14,915 nt of DNA from an uncultured Clostridia bacterium (GCA_947629735.1 CANREX010000022.1:1-14915), one strand, 5' to 3'; shown: positions 1 through 7,635, numbered from the stretch's first letter. Numbers and translations: made by a program. The notes: generated from the letters alone by a model not told the origin.

Positions 1-606
1 AAGCCCCGCGTTGATTCCCGCGCGCTCCACCATAGCCTTGGCAGCGTCCACGTGGACGACTTCCGCGCCCGACTTCGCGCACGCCACGCTCGCCCCGCCC
101 GTATACGCGAAAAGATTCAGAATCTTTATCTTGCGCTTAGTCCCGCCGCCCGCAGTCTTATCTTGCGAATTGTTAACGGACGTCAAACCCGCCCCCGCAC
201 TTACCTCGGCATTTTTGTCGGCGGTATTTTTGTGGGCGGTCTTTGTTTCGGCGGTCAAATCGGCGTTCGCCCGCTCTATCATCGAGCGCATCGCGTTCCA
301 ATTCACCGCCTGTTCGGGGAAAAGCCCCGTGTGCTTGAACCCCGTCGGCTTCACGCAAAAAGTCAAATCGTTATAGGATATGCGCCACTGTTCGGGGAAG
401 GGCTTTCTTATCTGCCAGCCCCCGCCGCCCTTGTCGCTGCGGCGATAGACGGCGTTTATGTCGGGGTAAGAGTACAGATCGGTGTCGCTCTTCCAGATGA
501 CCTGCGGGTCGGGGCGAAGAAGGGTGACGTCACCCCACTTTTCGAGCTTCATTCCTCCGCCCGTGGCTATTATGCGATAATCTTTCCAATCCGAGGCAAT
601 CTTCAT
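1..606 (-). CDS. Class I SAM-dependent methyltransferase, RlmI-like (COG1092), partial
   Basis: The first 202 codons of a gene that runs off the left edge. The family (COG1092, related to the 23S rRNA cytosine methylase RlmI) transfers a methyl group from S-adenosylmethionine, probably to rRNA; the substrate here is inferred. The N-terminal part carries the conserved segments RPDPQVIW (31-38), YRRSDKGGGGW (54-64) and CVKPTGFKHTGLFPEQAVNW (84-103). SAM motif I is LNLFAYTGGASVACAKSG (163-180), followed by the acidic strand HVDAAKAM (185-192). There is no N-terminal PUA domain as in E. coli RlmI. Residues about 115-158 are an insert rich in A, T, K, N and G between the N-terminal region and the Rossmann fold; it looks like a linker. 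The start is the first ATG, giving the expected N-terminus MKIASDWKDYRIIATGGG. There is no Shine-Dalgarno site, and a TATAAT box ends 7 nt upstream, so the mRNA may be leaderless. Confidence 0.88.
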   Translation of the reverse strand, partial: MKIASDWKDYRIIATGGGMKLEKWGDVTLLRPDPQVIWKSDTDLYSYPDINAVYRRSDKGGGGWQIRKPFPEQWRISYNDLTFCVKPTGFKHTGLFPEQAVNWNAMRSMIERANADLTAETKTAHKNTADKNAEVSAGAGLTSVNNSQDKTAGGGTKRKIKILNLFAYTGGASVACAKSGAEVVHVDAAKAMVERAGINAGL

Positions 607-613
607 ACACAAA

Positions 614-642
614 ATTATAATTTATCGCCGAAAAAAAGTAAA
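614..642 (-). promoter_or_regulatory. Sigma-A-type promoter of the methyltransferase gene
   Basis: On the minus strand TTTACT (642-637), 17 nt, then perfect TATAAT (619-614). The predicted transcription start, about 7 nt beyond the -10 box, falls at 607-606, on the A of the ATG. This predicts a transcript with no 5' leader. Confidence 0.6.
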
Positions 643-729
643 GCGATTACGCCCGCAAATGTTGCGCCCTTAACATAAGACCAGATGTGGGGTGAGAATA
701 TTATCCCGCCGCGCTTGCCCTTTTTTATT

Positions 730-940
730 GTCATTCTGCCCGAGGGCAATAGCCCTCTCTTTTGTCATTCTGAGCGTAGCGTTAGCGAAGTCGAAGAATC
801 CGGAATTTCATTGCGCTTATGTAATTTTTATGTGACATACCCCCGCCGGATTCCTCGACAGGCTCGGAATGACAAAGTATCATACCCCAACCGAATCCAT
901 TCGACTGCACTCGCTGCCGCTCGTTCCGCTCAGGGTGACA
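730..940. repeat. Palindromic intergenic repeat, copy 1
   Basis: A composite repeat. It opens with GTCATTCTGCCC and a GAGGGC/GCCCTC hairpin (about 740-757), continues with a large imperfect inverted repeat from GTCATTCTGAGCG (764) through GAATCCGG to CCGGATTC and GGCTCGGAATGAC (ending about 873), and closes with a segment ending CTCAGGGTGAC (940), the reverse complement of another GTCACCCTGAG head. It is nearly identical to the copy at 969. Open frames across it (peptides such as SERSVSEVEES) are by-products of the repeat. Confidence 0.85.
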
Positions 941-968
941 ACGGGTGGGGCGAAGGCGACACTTTTTT

Positions 969-1180
969 GTCATTCTGCCCGAGGGCGATAGCCCTCTCTT
1001 TTGTCATTCTGAGCGTAGCGTTAGCGAAGTCGAAGAATCCGGAATTTCATTGCGCTTATGTAATTTTTATGCGACATACCCCCCCGCCGGATTCCTCGAC
1101 AGGCTCGGAATGACAAAGTATCATACCCAAACCGGACCCATTCGACTGCACTCGCTGCCGCTCGTTCCGCTCAGAGTGAC
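969..1180. repeat. Palindromic intergenic repeat, copy 2
   Basis: Same architecture and orientation as copy 1, differing at only a few positions: GAGGGCGATAGCCCTC in the first hairpin, one longer C run before CCGGATTC, and CAGAGTGAC at the end. The two copies lie 28 nt apart, so this is a tandem pair. Intact pairing in both arms suggests that the folded structure is what is kept. Confidence 0.85.
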
Positions 1181-1207
1181 AAAAAGAAGGCGACACCCGC
1201 CCATGTT

Positions 1208-1267
1208 GTCACCCTACCCGAGGGCGTTAGCCCCCCTTACTGTCATTCTGTCAGAGGGCGAAATGAC
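1208..1267. repeat. Truncated/degenerate fragment of the palindromic repeat
   Basis: Contains GTCACCCTACCCGAGGGCG, then GTCATTCTGTCAGAGGGCG, and ends in AAATGAC. These are head sequences of the same repeat family without the long inverted-repeat core, so it looks like a decayed or partial third unit. Confidence 0.6.
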
Positions 1268-1290
1268 ACGCTTTTTTAGTACCGCCTTCA

Positions 1291-1333
1291 TTATAAAAAC
1301 ATGAAAGGCGCGGGCGGCAAAACCGCCCGCGCC
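1291..1333 (-). terminator. Probable rho-independent terminator of the phage head operon
   Basis: A perfect 11-bp stem, GGCGCGGGCGG (1307-1317) with CCGCCCGCGCC (1323-1333), loop CAAAA. Read on the minus strand the hairpin is followed by TTTCATGTTTTTATAATG, an interrupted T-rich stretch. It lies 220 nt downstream of the last operon stop codon. The plus side has no T tract, so the minus orientation is preferred. Confidence 0.6.
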
Positions 1334-1553
1334 CCATTTGCACCTCATTCAGTGCCTAATTTACACACCCCCGCTTTTCGATTCAGCGCCACCATTCAGC
1401 ACCCCATTCCACCGCGCCGACATTCCCATTCCACCCGCCCATTTCCCGTCATAACACCGTGGACGTCGCACACACGTCGCCGTGCCGCCCTTTGAGCATC
1501 TCGCCATTCCGCGCCGAGCCTGTGGACGTCACAACGTAAAAACGGGCAAAATT
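1334..1553. other. Gene-free spacer between operon stop and terminator
   Basis: With the repeats to its left this completes the gene-free stretch 607-1553. I see no convincing coding frame. It holds two copies of GTGGACGTC (1459-1467, 1522-1530) and two copies of CCCATTCCACC (1403-1413, 1425-1435) in a C-rich plus strand. A 27-codon minus-strand frame here lacks a ribosome binding site. It is most simply the 3' untranslated region of the phage operon or eroded former coding sequence. Confidence 0.4.
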
Positions 1554-2057
1554 TTATTGGTTGAGAAACTGCGAGAGGTAATCGTACAGATAGTTGTAAT
1601 AGGTCTGCCCGAGGTACTTTTGCGCGACCTCGTCCGCCCTGAGCAGCGCGAGGCGTTCCGCGGGGTCGGCAATCGGGAGATAATAATCCCTGACCTGTAT
1701 GTAGCGTTCTAGGTATGTAAGCTCGTAGTCCACGATATAGCCCGAATCGTCGTTGCCGTCGTCGCCCGTGTCGCCGTCTACGGTGGGCTCGCCGAGGCTC
1801 ATGTTGAATATGAGTTGTTCGCGCAAGACTTCCACCTGCCTTTCGTATTCAGCCCGCGCCTTTTTGGCGTACTCCTCGTTTAATGAAGAGAGATAACTTC
1901 CGTTCGTGAGCGTCAAAATCGTGTACTCTTCGAGCTCGTTGTCCAGCTTAACCGTCAACTCGTTCTTCTTCTGTTGCGCGGTGCGCAGCAGTTTGAGCTG
2001 GACGGTCGTCAGCTTCTCCGCTTCCTCCTGCGAAATGTCGATGATGTCGTACGTCAT
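1554..2057 (-). CDS. Uncharacterised coiled-coil protein, last gene of phage head operon
   Basis: 167 aa, not recognised by sequence. Residues about 8-50 and 65-85 are strongly helical and charged (EEAEKLTTVQLKLLRTAQQK; YAKKARAEYERQVEVLREQL) and look like coiled coil. An acidic, glycine-rich linker follows (DGDTGDDGNDDSG, about 97-109), then a Tyr/Leu-rich helical C-terminus. GGGAGG lies 7 nt before the chosen ATG at 2057, which overlaps the upstream stop by 4 nt (ATGA), a sign of translational coupling; an in-frame ATG at 2072 lies upstream of that site and is less likely. Its place after the gp10-like gene matches where P22 encodes its tail needle, also coiled coil, but that is inference from order and composition only. 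Another virion accessory protein is equally possible. Confidence 0.75.
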   Translation of the reverse strand: MTYDIIDISQEEAEKLTTVQLKLLRTAQQKKNELTVKLDNELEEYTILTLTNGSYLSSLNEEYAKKARAEYERQVEVLREQLIFNMSLGEPTVDGDTGDDGNDDSGYIVDYELTYLERYIQVRDYYLPIADPAERLALLRADEVAQKYLGQTYYNYLYDYLSQFLNQ

Positions 2058-3343
2058 TCTCTCGCCTCCCATTCGGCTTCAAGCGAGGACAGCCGCCCGT
2101 TGCCGTTCACCTCAAAGACGAAGTCGTCGCCGCATATCCCCGTACGAATGTAGCTGCCGCCCGCAAAACCGCGGGTGATTCCGCTCGCCGTGACGCTTAT
2201 GGATATGTCGCCGTCCGCGACCGCCCGCAGGCAGCGCAGATACTTCAACTTGTCGTCGCCGAAGTCGAGTTTGCGCGACATCCACACGGACGTCATGTCC
2301 TCGCCGTCGCCGTCCGATTGAACGTAGACGGTGTCGCCCGAGATCGCATAAAATTTCTGCGGGGTTTTCCACACCGTCTTCTTGCCGTAAGCGTAAAAGC
2401 ACACCGTCTTATCCACCACGTCCAATTCTATCTGGTATTCGTTCCCGTACAGGAGGGTCTTGCAGTAGAAATTTACGTATCTGCTCTCGTACGCCTTCCC
2501 GCGGGAGAAGTTCTCCGCGCCCATGTAGTCGGGCAGGGTCAATGCGCTTATCGCCCCGTTTGAATAGCGGTAGATAGTCTTGTCGGAACAAAAATATATA
2601 TCGTTGCCGCAGACCGCGCACGCGTCCTCGTTCAGCCTTTCGGTCACGCTCCCGCCGCCGCAGGGGACTACGGCGAAATGCCGCGGGTCGCCGAACGCCT
2701 TGATGACGTCAATGCCGAACTCCCTGTAAACAATCAGCCTTTCGCCGAGCGGTATAACGCGGTAGAGCGCGCCGCGCTCGGGGTTGAGCCGTATATATCC
2801 CCCGCCCAACGCCGATTGCGTCCAATCATAGATGTCCTTGTAGGACGACCACCTGACCGTGAATTTATCCCCCGCGTCCACCGCGAACATTCTGCCCATG
2901 TGCATGCACGCGCCCTTTATCGAATGGGGAAGCGTTCCCACCTGCAACCGCTCGCCGTATACCTGCACGATATCCCTGCCGCTGACGAGGGCCGCATAGT
3001 TGCCCGTCTCGCCGTGGTATTCGAACGTCGAAGGCGGCACGTCGCCGTGGAGGTCCGCAAGCTGCACAAAGGAGAAGTCCGCGTCGTCGGGATACCAGCC
3101 GAACACCTTTTTATCGGACGACGTCGCGAGGGCGAGCCCGACGTTGGGGAAGAAATCTATACTCGTTATCTTGGCGGCTTCCGCGCTCGTGTAGAGCGGA
3201 ACGAACTTGCGCCCCGCCGTCAGCGTTTTCCCGCCGACGGCATAGCCGAGGGCGAACGCGCATAAATCCTCGCCGCCGAAAATCTTTGCGGTGTGCGCGC
3301 GCGTTTTCAGCTTGCCGCGCCTGTATGCGCGCCGTAAGATCAT
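2054..3343 (-). CDS. P22 gp10-like head-tail hub / DNA-stabilisation protein (tentative)
   Basis: 429 aa. The protein is beta-rich with many short strand-turn units, as in a propeller fold: LALATSSDKKVFGWYPDD, HMGRMFAVDAGDKFTVRWSS, GERLIVYREFGIDVIKAFGD, CGNDIYFCSDKTIYRYSNG. The run 'set up, read out, compare with a reference, flag a display value', together with position directly after the adaptor gene, resembles P22 gp10 (472 aa), which closes the portal and keeps packaged DNA inside. GAGGAGGTGG precedes the ATG at 3343, which overlaps the upstream stop by 4 nt (ATGA). A longer in-frame extension upstream is excluded by this site and by overlap with the adaptor. The basic N-terminus (ILRRAYRRGKLKTR) could contact DNA or the portal. 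Alternative: another beta-propeller-like tail component. Confidence 0.62.
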   Translation of the reverse strand: MILRRAYRRGKLKTRAHTAKIFGGEDLCAFALGYAVGGKTLTAGRKFVPLYTSAEAAKITSIDFFPNVGLALATSSDKKVFGWYPDDADFSFVQLADLHGDVPPSTFEYHGETGNYAALVSGRDIVQVYGERLQVGTLPHSIKGACMHMGRMFAVDAGDKFTVRWSSYKDIYDWTQSALGGGYIRLNPERGALYRVIPLGERLIVYREFGIDVIKAFGDPRHFAVVPCGGGSVTERLNEDACAVCGNDIYFCSDKTIYRYSNGAISALTLPDYMGAENFSRGKAYESRYVNFYCKTLLYGNEYQIELDVVDKTVCFYAYGKKTVWKTPQKFYAISGDTVYVQSDGDGEDMTSVWMSRKLDFGDDKLKYLRCLRAVADGDISISVTASGITRGFAGGSYIRTGICGDDFVFEVNGNGRLSSLEAEWEARE

Positions 3344-3900
3344 ATCCACCTCCTCGGGGGAACGCGCCTTTTTTCGGTGCAGAGCGAAAGCAGGCGGTCG
3401 ATTTCGTTGCGATATTTGTTCTCCCACGCGTCCGAACCCGACGCGTCGCCGAGCACGAGGTAGTATTCGGCGATCATGCCGTATTCCACGAGGCGTTCGC
3501 TCACCAGCGGGTCGGGATAAGAAAACTCGTCTTCGAGCCCGAGAGGGGCGGGCGCATAGGCGTACTTTACGAGCACGTCGCGCCCGTCCGCAAACAGATA
3601 ATCGGGGGATATATGCCAATCAACGGGCTTATCGTCGACATAGACGCCCTTGATTTCAAGCGGGCGGAATGTGAACCTGACAAAGGGATACATGCCGTCC
3701 TCGCTCTGCATGCGCTGCTCCGCTATTATACGGAAATATCCGCGCGCGAGCTCGTCGCGAACCGCGTTCAGATAGGTGAGAAGCGCGCGCCGCAGACGGA
3801 CATTTTCTTCCTGTTGTCCTCCCGTATCCTCGATCTCTTCGGCGGCTTCCTCCCTGCCTACGAGCCTCAAAGTTTCGCATATAACTTCCTTTACCTTCAT
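3340..3900 (-). CDS. Head-completion / portal adaptor protein, P22 gp4-like position
   Basis: 186 aa, mostly helical at the N-terminus (KVKEVICETLRLVGREEAAE, then LRRALLTYLNAVRDELARGY), a beta-containing middle (YPFVRFTFRPLEIKGVYVDD, then ADGRDVLVKYAYAP) and a helical C-terminus ending WENKYRNEIDRLLSL. This helix-strand-helix plan and its size fit head-tail connector proteins that dock under the portal; P22 gp4 has 166 aa. The ATG at 3900 has GAGGAG 4-5 nt upstream, overlapping the capsid stop codon; the spacer to the capsid gene is 8 nt. A longer open frame upstream lies inside the capsid gene and is rejected. The assignment rests mainly on gene order between capsid and gp10-like genes. Confidence 0.65.
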   Translation of the reverse strand: MKVKEVICETLRLVGREEAAEEIEDTGGQQEENVRLRRALLTYLNAVRDELARGYFRIIAEQRMQSEDGMYPFVRFTFRPLEIKGVYVDDKPVDWHISPDYLFADGRDVLVKYAYAPAPLGLEDEFSYPDPLVSERLVEYGMIAEYYLVLGDASGSDAWENKYRNEIDRLLSLCTEKRRVPPRRWI

Positions 3901-3908
3901 CTCTCTCC

Positions 3909-5057
3909 TCAGGTCAACATTATAAGTCCCTGACCGCAGGGCTTCTTGCAGATGAGTTCGGCGTACTTGACGAGCGTCGCGGAGTACGCGGCTTTGCCGG
4001 GTATCTGGTGGAGAATTTTCCCGCCGTCGCCTTCGAGCCACGACCAATCGCACAGCTGGCAGAGAACGAAGTCCGCGGAGTTGAGGAAATAAATTCTGTT
4101 TTCGGGGCAGAACTTATCCGCATATACGGGCACGTCGTTGACGATAATGCTCGAATATCCCGCGTTTATATCGGTGGTGTTGACTATTCTGCGGGAAGCA
4201 GACATCAACGAAGCTATCTTCTTTCTCGTCTTGAAAGAGCAGAGTATCATGTCCGCCTTGTTGCCGCCGATCTCTTCAATCTTATCTATCATGTCAATGA
4301 GGTTTTCCTCGGTGAGCGACGCCCTCTCGTAGGTCTCCACGATGGGTTTAAGGAATTTGAAGGCGTTCTTGGATCTGCCGTACAGGGAATCGTACTCGAA
4401 TATCCCCGCAAGACCGGTAAGTTCCTTTTCCTCCGCGCCCTGAATGTAAATCTTTTCGTTGCCCTCAAAGGTCTTATCCGCAAGGCTGGTCGTAACCGTG
4501 ATAGTGCCCGCGTTGACATCCACGCTCTTGATAGTGGTATTTATGGCGTCGTCGGCATGGTCTATCATTATCGCGTAGCCTTCGAAGAACTGCTTGGCGT
4601 TGTCCACAACGAGCACCGTGTCCGATTGCTTGGACGTCACCGTGCATATATATCCGTCGCTGTCGCCGTAGAGCATGCGCGCGAGGTTCGCCTTCGCCGC
4701 CGCGATGAGCCCTTCCATTTCGGTGTTGAGCACGTTCAGAAAAGTGCCCGAAACGTTGGACGAAGCCTTTATCGCCTTGTCGGTTATCTGCATTGTGCCG
4801 TAGAGGTTTTTGAGCTCCACGTTGGCTTCGAGGTACATGTCGTCGTGAGGGCTGGGGAGGTCGTCCGTCTCGCCCACCGCCGCCACGCCACCGAGATTCC
4901 CGCTCGAAAAGGCGTAATAGGCGTATCTGCCGCTTACGTTGTCGCTCGATTTTTCAATCGCGTTGAAAAAGGGCGAACCTTCGCCGTTGAGCTGCGCCGA
5001 AACCGCGCCGAGATAGTAATCCCTCAAAATAGCGTCTGCGTCTTCTAATTTAATCAA
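3909..5057 (-). CDS. Major capsid protein, HK97-fold type (inferred)
   Basis: 382 aa, the right size for a mature or uncleaved HK97-fold shell subunit. Features are an N-terminal helical arm, an early tract of surface-type residues (SGNLGGVAAVGETDDLPSP, about 52-70), a long helix with ISDKAIKASS-like character (QITDKAIKASS, about 91-101; LNVLNTEMEGLIAAAKANLA), a strand-rich insert (about 135-210), then MILCSFKTRKKIASLM and VNDVPVYADKFCPENRIYFL, the pattern of the HK97 A-domain near the C-terminus. The start is a TTG (5057) with AAGGAGG 7 nt upstream; it overlaps the scaffold stop by 4 nt. No in-frame ATG gives a better start. The scaffold is a separate upstream gene, so the shell probably assembles P22-style, with no N-terminal delta domain. 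Confidence 0.85.
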   Translation of the reverse strand: MIKLEDADAILRDYYLGAVSAQLNGEGSPFFNAIEKSSDNVSGRYAYYAFSSGNLGGVAAVGETDDLPSPHDDMYLEANVELKNLYGTMQITDKAIKASSNVSGTFLNVLNTEMEGLIAAAKANLARMLYGDSDGYICTVTSKQSDTVLVVDNAKQFFEGYAIMIDHADDAINTTIKSVDVNAGTITVTTSLADKTFEGNEKIYIQGAEEKELTGLAGIFEYDSLYGRSKNAFKFLKPIVETYERASLTEENLIDMIDKIEEIGGNKADMILCSFKTRKKIASLMSASRRIVNTTDINAGYSSIIVNDVPVYADKFCPENRIYFLNSADFVLCQLCDWSWLEGDGGKILHQIPGKAAYSATLVKYAELICKKPCGQGLIMLT

Positions 5058-5506
5058 TTGTTTTCCTCCTTGTTTTTAAGAAAATTTCTCGCGAGAGCCC
5101 CCGCCTCTTTGAGATTTTGCGGGACTCGCCTCTGCGCCTGTATCACGCTCCCGCCCATTATGATGGGCACAGAGCGGTTGGCGCGCACGCCGTTTAAGTA
5201 TTCCTCTATGACGGCGTGCTTTATTTCATCGCTCACGGATATCCCGCCCGTATATGCGGGGACTTCCGCCTGCTGCGAGGGAGAGCCCGCGTTACCCGCT
5301 GCCGCGGGGCGCGAGGAAAGCTCCTTGTTCGCCTTTTCCAGCTCTTTCAGCCGCTGACTGCGTCGGGTGAATTCGGCTTCGAGAGCGTCGTAGGCTTGTT
5401 TCAGGGCCGCAACGTCTTTGAATTTTCCGAGCTCTGCCGCAGCTTGATTCCTTTCCGCCTCCGCGGGTTCTGCCGTAGCCTGTAATTCCTGCGTTTGGTT
5501 ATCCAT
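5054..5506 (-). CDS. Phage scaffolding protein
   Basis: 150 aa. The N-terminal half is acidic and coiled coil (LGKFKDVAALKQAYDALEAE at 27-46, continuing FTRRSQRLKELEKANKELSS). A flexible A/G/S/P/Q linker follows (about 66-88), then a helical basic C-terminus (about 92-146: DEIKHAVIEEYLNGVRANR, then QAQRRVPQNLKEAGALARNF). This layout, with a basic C-terminal capsid-binding end, and position between portal and capsid genes are typical of internal scaffolds that guide shell assembly and then leave or are degraded. No protease signature is seen in or near it. The ATG at 5506 has GGAGG 9 nt upstream and overlaps the portal stop by 8 nt. Confidence 0.82.
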   Translation of the reverse strand: MDNQTQELQATAEPAEAERNQAAAELGKFKDVAALKQAYDALEAEFTRRSQRLKELEKANKELSSRPAAAGNAGSPSQQAEVPAYTGGISVSDEIKHAVIEEYLNGVRANRSVPIIMGGSVIQAQRRVPQNLKEAGALARNFLKNKEENN

Positions 5507-7382
5507 TTTCCGTTACCTCCGAAATAATTTTTTTATGTTCGTTCAGGTGCGCGCAAATGCGCTCTTCCTGTTCGTCAGTTAGTTTTTCCGTCAACAGATA
5601 CGCGGTGTGTCCGCTGATGTGCGCCTCGTGGTCGTCATACGAATGTACCGCCGCCGCGCCGCCCTTTTTCATCTCCTCGTTCTCCTGCGAGCACCTGCGC
5701 ATGTGCAGCTCCTTAGCGTCGCGCGCGCCGACAAAGCTCTTGTAGCCCAGGGCTTCGAGCAGCTTGTTCTTCACCGAAGCGCTCATCTTGCCGTTTTCGT
5801 CGCAGAAAAGACCCCTGTCGAGCATGTCGTAGATGACGGCGCGCCTCTGCACGGGGGAGAGGTTTATCTCGCTGTCCGCTTCGAGTATGACGTCGTCGCT
5901 CGTTATGTCGCACCCCTTGAAGCTGACGATGGAGACTTCGTCGTGTACGCCCGCAAATCTCATGAGCCTTAACGTCGAGGCGAACTGCCTGTAAAGCCTG
6001 AGGATATATCTGCCTATCTTTTTCATGGCGGACTTTATCTGCTCGTAGCTGACGTTCAGCCGCGCCTCGTCCTGCTCGATAAGCAGTTGCAACCCCGTGG
6101 CGGACGTGACGGAAGTGAAGCTCGTGCCCTTCTGGGTGAGGTCGTTCGTTCCGGAAATCTTCGCAAACTCCTCTTCGAGCCTCTGTTCCTCGTCGGAAAA
6201 CTCCGAAGGTATCGCGCCGAGGGTGAGCATCTGCGGGGGATTTCCCCCCTGCCTGTAAACGATAATCTTGCCGGGCGCGAGACCGTCCTCGACGAGACTG
6301 TCCGTATCCACCGAGCCGTCCTCGACCGCGATAGTGCCCATCGCAATGCGGTTTAAAAATTCGTGCTTGCGGTTCTTGACCGCGTTGTACGCCCGCTGGA
6401 CGGGAATGAGCCTGTCCACAATGCTCGCGCCGAAAAAGCCGCCCGCAAGCGAGAGGGAATTCTGTTTGACAAAGGGGTAAGTCCTCGCCCCGTTTTCGCC
6501 TATCACGTAGGGCAGCGCTCCGTCGTAGAGCAGTTTGTCGCCGCCCACTATCGTCAGTCTGCCGTCGGGATATTCGCGATTGGGGCGGGAATATCTTTCG
6601 ATCACCACCTCATAGCCGTGCCTTACCGCCCTCAACCCCACGCCGTCGTGCGCGTTTGCGTGCGAGGAAGCGGAAGTGGGCGAAAAGGCGAATTCGCTTA
6701 TATCCCTGCCTTCGAGCTGAACCCCGTACGCCGAGAAAATGTCGTCCGTGGACACGGCGCGCGCATGGATTATGCTCGGCTGGTTTTCCACGCTCTCCTC
6801 GGAGAGCGAATAGGGATATATCTCGAAGGGCGGAACGGCCGTCACCTTGACTTTGCCCTCGCGCACGCTCGCGCCGTCGCTCGTCTTGCCTATCTCCTCG
6901 CCGTCGGTGAAGTCCCACAGCACCTTGTAAAACGCAGTACCGCAGGTTTCCGACCAGACCGTCGCTTCGTTTATCACGCCGTCGAGGTCGTTGTCCTCGC
7001 AAGTGGCGTTGAGCACGGAGGAGGCGACCTGCGCCGCCCGCCTGTCGTCCTCGTCGCCCGAAGCGGGGCGCACCGCAAGTTTGGGGCGTATGCGCGAAAG
7101 TTTGGAACAGCGCGTGTCCACCGTGGGCGCGATATAGTTGTAAACCCTGCGTTGTTGCCACATATATGCGGGGCTTTCGTCCTCTATGTCGCCGAAAGGG
7201 TTGACGTCGCAGTATTGGTTGCCGCTCAGAAAATTCATGTTGAGTTCCCAGCCGCGCTCAATAAACCGCCTCTCTTCCTGCCGCCTTTTGAAGTCCGCCG
7301 TCACTTCCGCGACGAGCTTTTCTTCCGCCTTTTTTCTCTCTCTTTCGCCGTCGGTGGGCGAAAGTTTTACGTCATTGCTCAA
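5499..7382 (-). CDS. Phage portal protein, P22-like
   Basis: 627 aa. It would form the dodecameric ring at one capsid vertex through which DNA enters, and dock the terminase and adaptor. Typical portal features: a charged N-terminal helix (KKAEEKLVAEVTADFKRRQE), then WELNMNFLSGNQYCD, RRVYNYIAPTVDTRCSKLSR, VNEATV-like helix (GVINEATVWSETCGTAFYKV), the wing segment VTAVPPFEIYPYS, the clip region around VDRLIPVQRAYNAVKNRKHE, and the stem/crown region SGTNDLTQKGTSFTSVTSAT. The C-terminus has several His residues and an acidic helix (HSYDDHEAHISGHTAYL; EKLTDEQEERICAHLNEHKK) common in P22-type portals of Clostridia phages. It starts at TTG (7382) with AAAGGAGG 6 nt upstream. It overlaps the small upstream gene by 11 nt. 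Confidence 0.9.
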   Translation of the reverse strand: MSNDVKLSPTDGERERKKAEEKLVAEVTADFKRRQEERRFIERGWELNMNFLSGNQYCDVNPFGDIEDESPAYMWQQRRVYNYIAPTVDTRCSKLSRIRPKLAVRPASGDEDDRRAAQVASSVLNATCEDNDLDGVINEATVWSETCGTAFYKVLWDFTDGEEIGKTSDGASVREGKVKVTAVPPFEIYPYSLSEESVENQPSIIHARAVSTDDIFSAYGVQLEGRDISEFAFSPTSASSHANAHDGVGLRAVRHGYEVVIERYSRPNREYPDGRLTIVGGDKLLYDGALPYVIGENGARTYPFVKQNSLSLAGGFFGASIVDRLIPVQRAYNAVKNRKHEFLNRIAMGTIAVEDGSVDTDSLVEDGLAPGKIIVYRQGGNPPQMLTLGAIPSEFSDEEQRLEEEFAKISGTNDLTQKGTSFTSVTSATGLQLLIEQDEARLNVSYEQIKSAMKKIGRYILRLYRQFASTLRLMRFAGVHDEVSIVSFKGCDITSDDVILEADSEINLSPVQRRAVIYDMLDRGLFCDENGKMSASVKNKLLEALGYKSFVGARDAKELHMRRCSQENEEMKKGGAAAVHSYDDHEAHISGHTAYLLTEKLTDEQEERICAHLNEHKKIISEVTENG

Positions 7383-7635
7383 ATTTGTCCTCCTTTAACA
7401 TAGCTATTATTTTCTCCTTTTCGCTTTCGAGCTGCTCTTCCGACAGCGAGGACAGCTCTTCCCCGTCGAGGAGCATTTTCACCGCTTTGATATCGGGCGG
7501 GATATCCCGCCTGGTCACCTTTTTCTTGACGAGCCGCAATTCGCCGTCCTCCATGACGAATTCTTCCACCACCTCGCCCGTCTCGAACCCCACGGCGCAC
7601 TTTTTGAGCGCCTGTTTCACACCGTCATCTTCCAA
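7372..7635 (-). CDS. Small acidic protein between terminase and portal, function unknown
   Basis: At most 87 aa, rich in E, K and D, and probably helical: VVEEFVMEDGELRLVKKKVT, then DIPPDIKAVKMLLDGEELSS, then LSEEQLESEKEKIIAMLKED. The beta-hairpin followed by a regularly spaced helix is unlike a DNA-binding small terminase, which would normally lie upstream of the large subunit. The start is uncertain. TTG at 7635 overlaps the terminase stop by 11 nt, but its best Shine-Dalgarno site (AAGGAGG) is 13 nt away; GTG at 7620 has GGAAG 8 nt upstream and would give 82 aa. It is locked between terminase and portal by overlaps, so it is probably made with them and may be a packaging or portal-assembly accessory; this is inference. 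Confidence 0.72.
   Translation of the reverse strand: MEDDGVKQALKKCAVGFETGEVVEEFVMEDGELRLVKKKVTRRDIPPDIKAVKMLLDGEELSSLSEEQLESEKEKIIAMLKEDKFEQ

Noticed and set aside
685..1304. Open frames on both strands across 685-1304 with peptides such as SERSVSEVEES and FLDRLGMTK
   Set aside because: They lie wholly in the palindromic repeats, recur at each copy and have no ribosome binding site or conserved start. They are by-products of the repeat.
1443..1534. 27-codon minus-strand frame in the spacer after the phage operon
   Set aside because: No ribosome binding site, and the composition is dominated by two short direct repeats; too weak to call.
3344..3619. Longer N-terminus for the gp10-like protein (to 3619)
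   Set aside because: It would overlap the adaptor gene by 280 nt. GAGGAGGTGG directly before the ATG at 3343 and the ATGA overlap fix the start.
4008..5048. 346-codon plus-strand open frame opposite the capsid gene (also 6363-7403 opposite the portal and 7385-8341 opposite terminase)
   Set aside because: GC-rich coding on the minus strand leaves long antisense frames. The minus-strand products have clear phage motifs, coupled starts and Shine-Dalgarno sites; the plus-strand ones have none.
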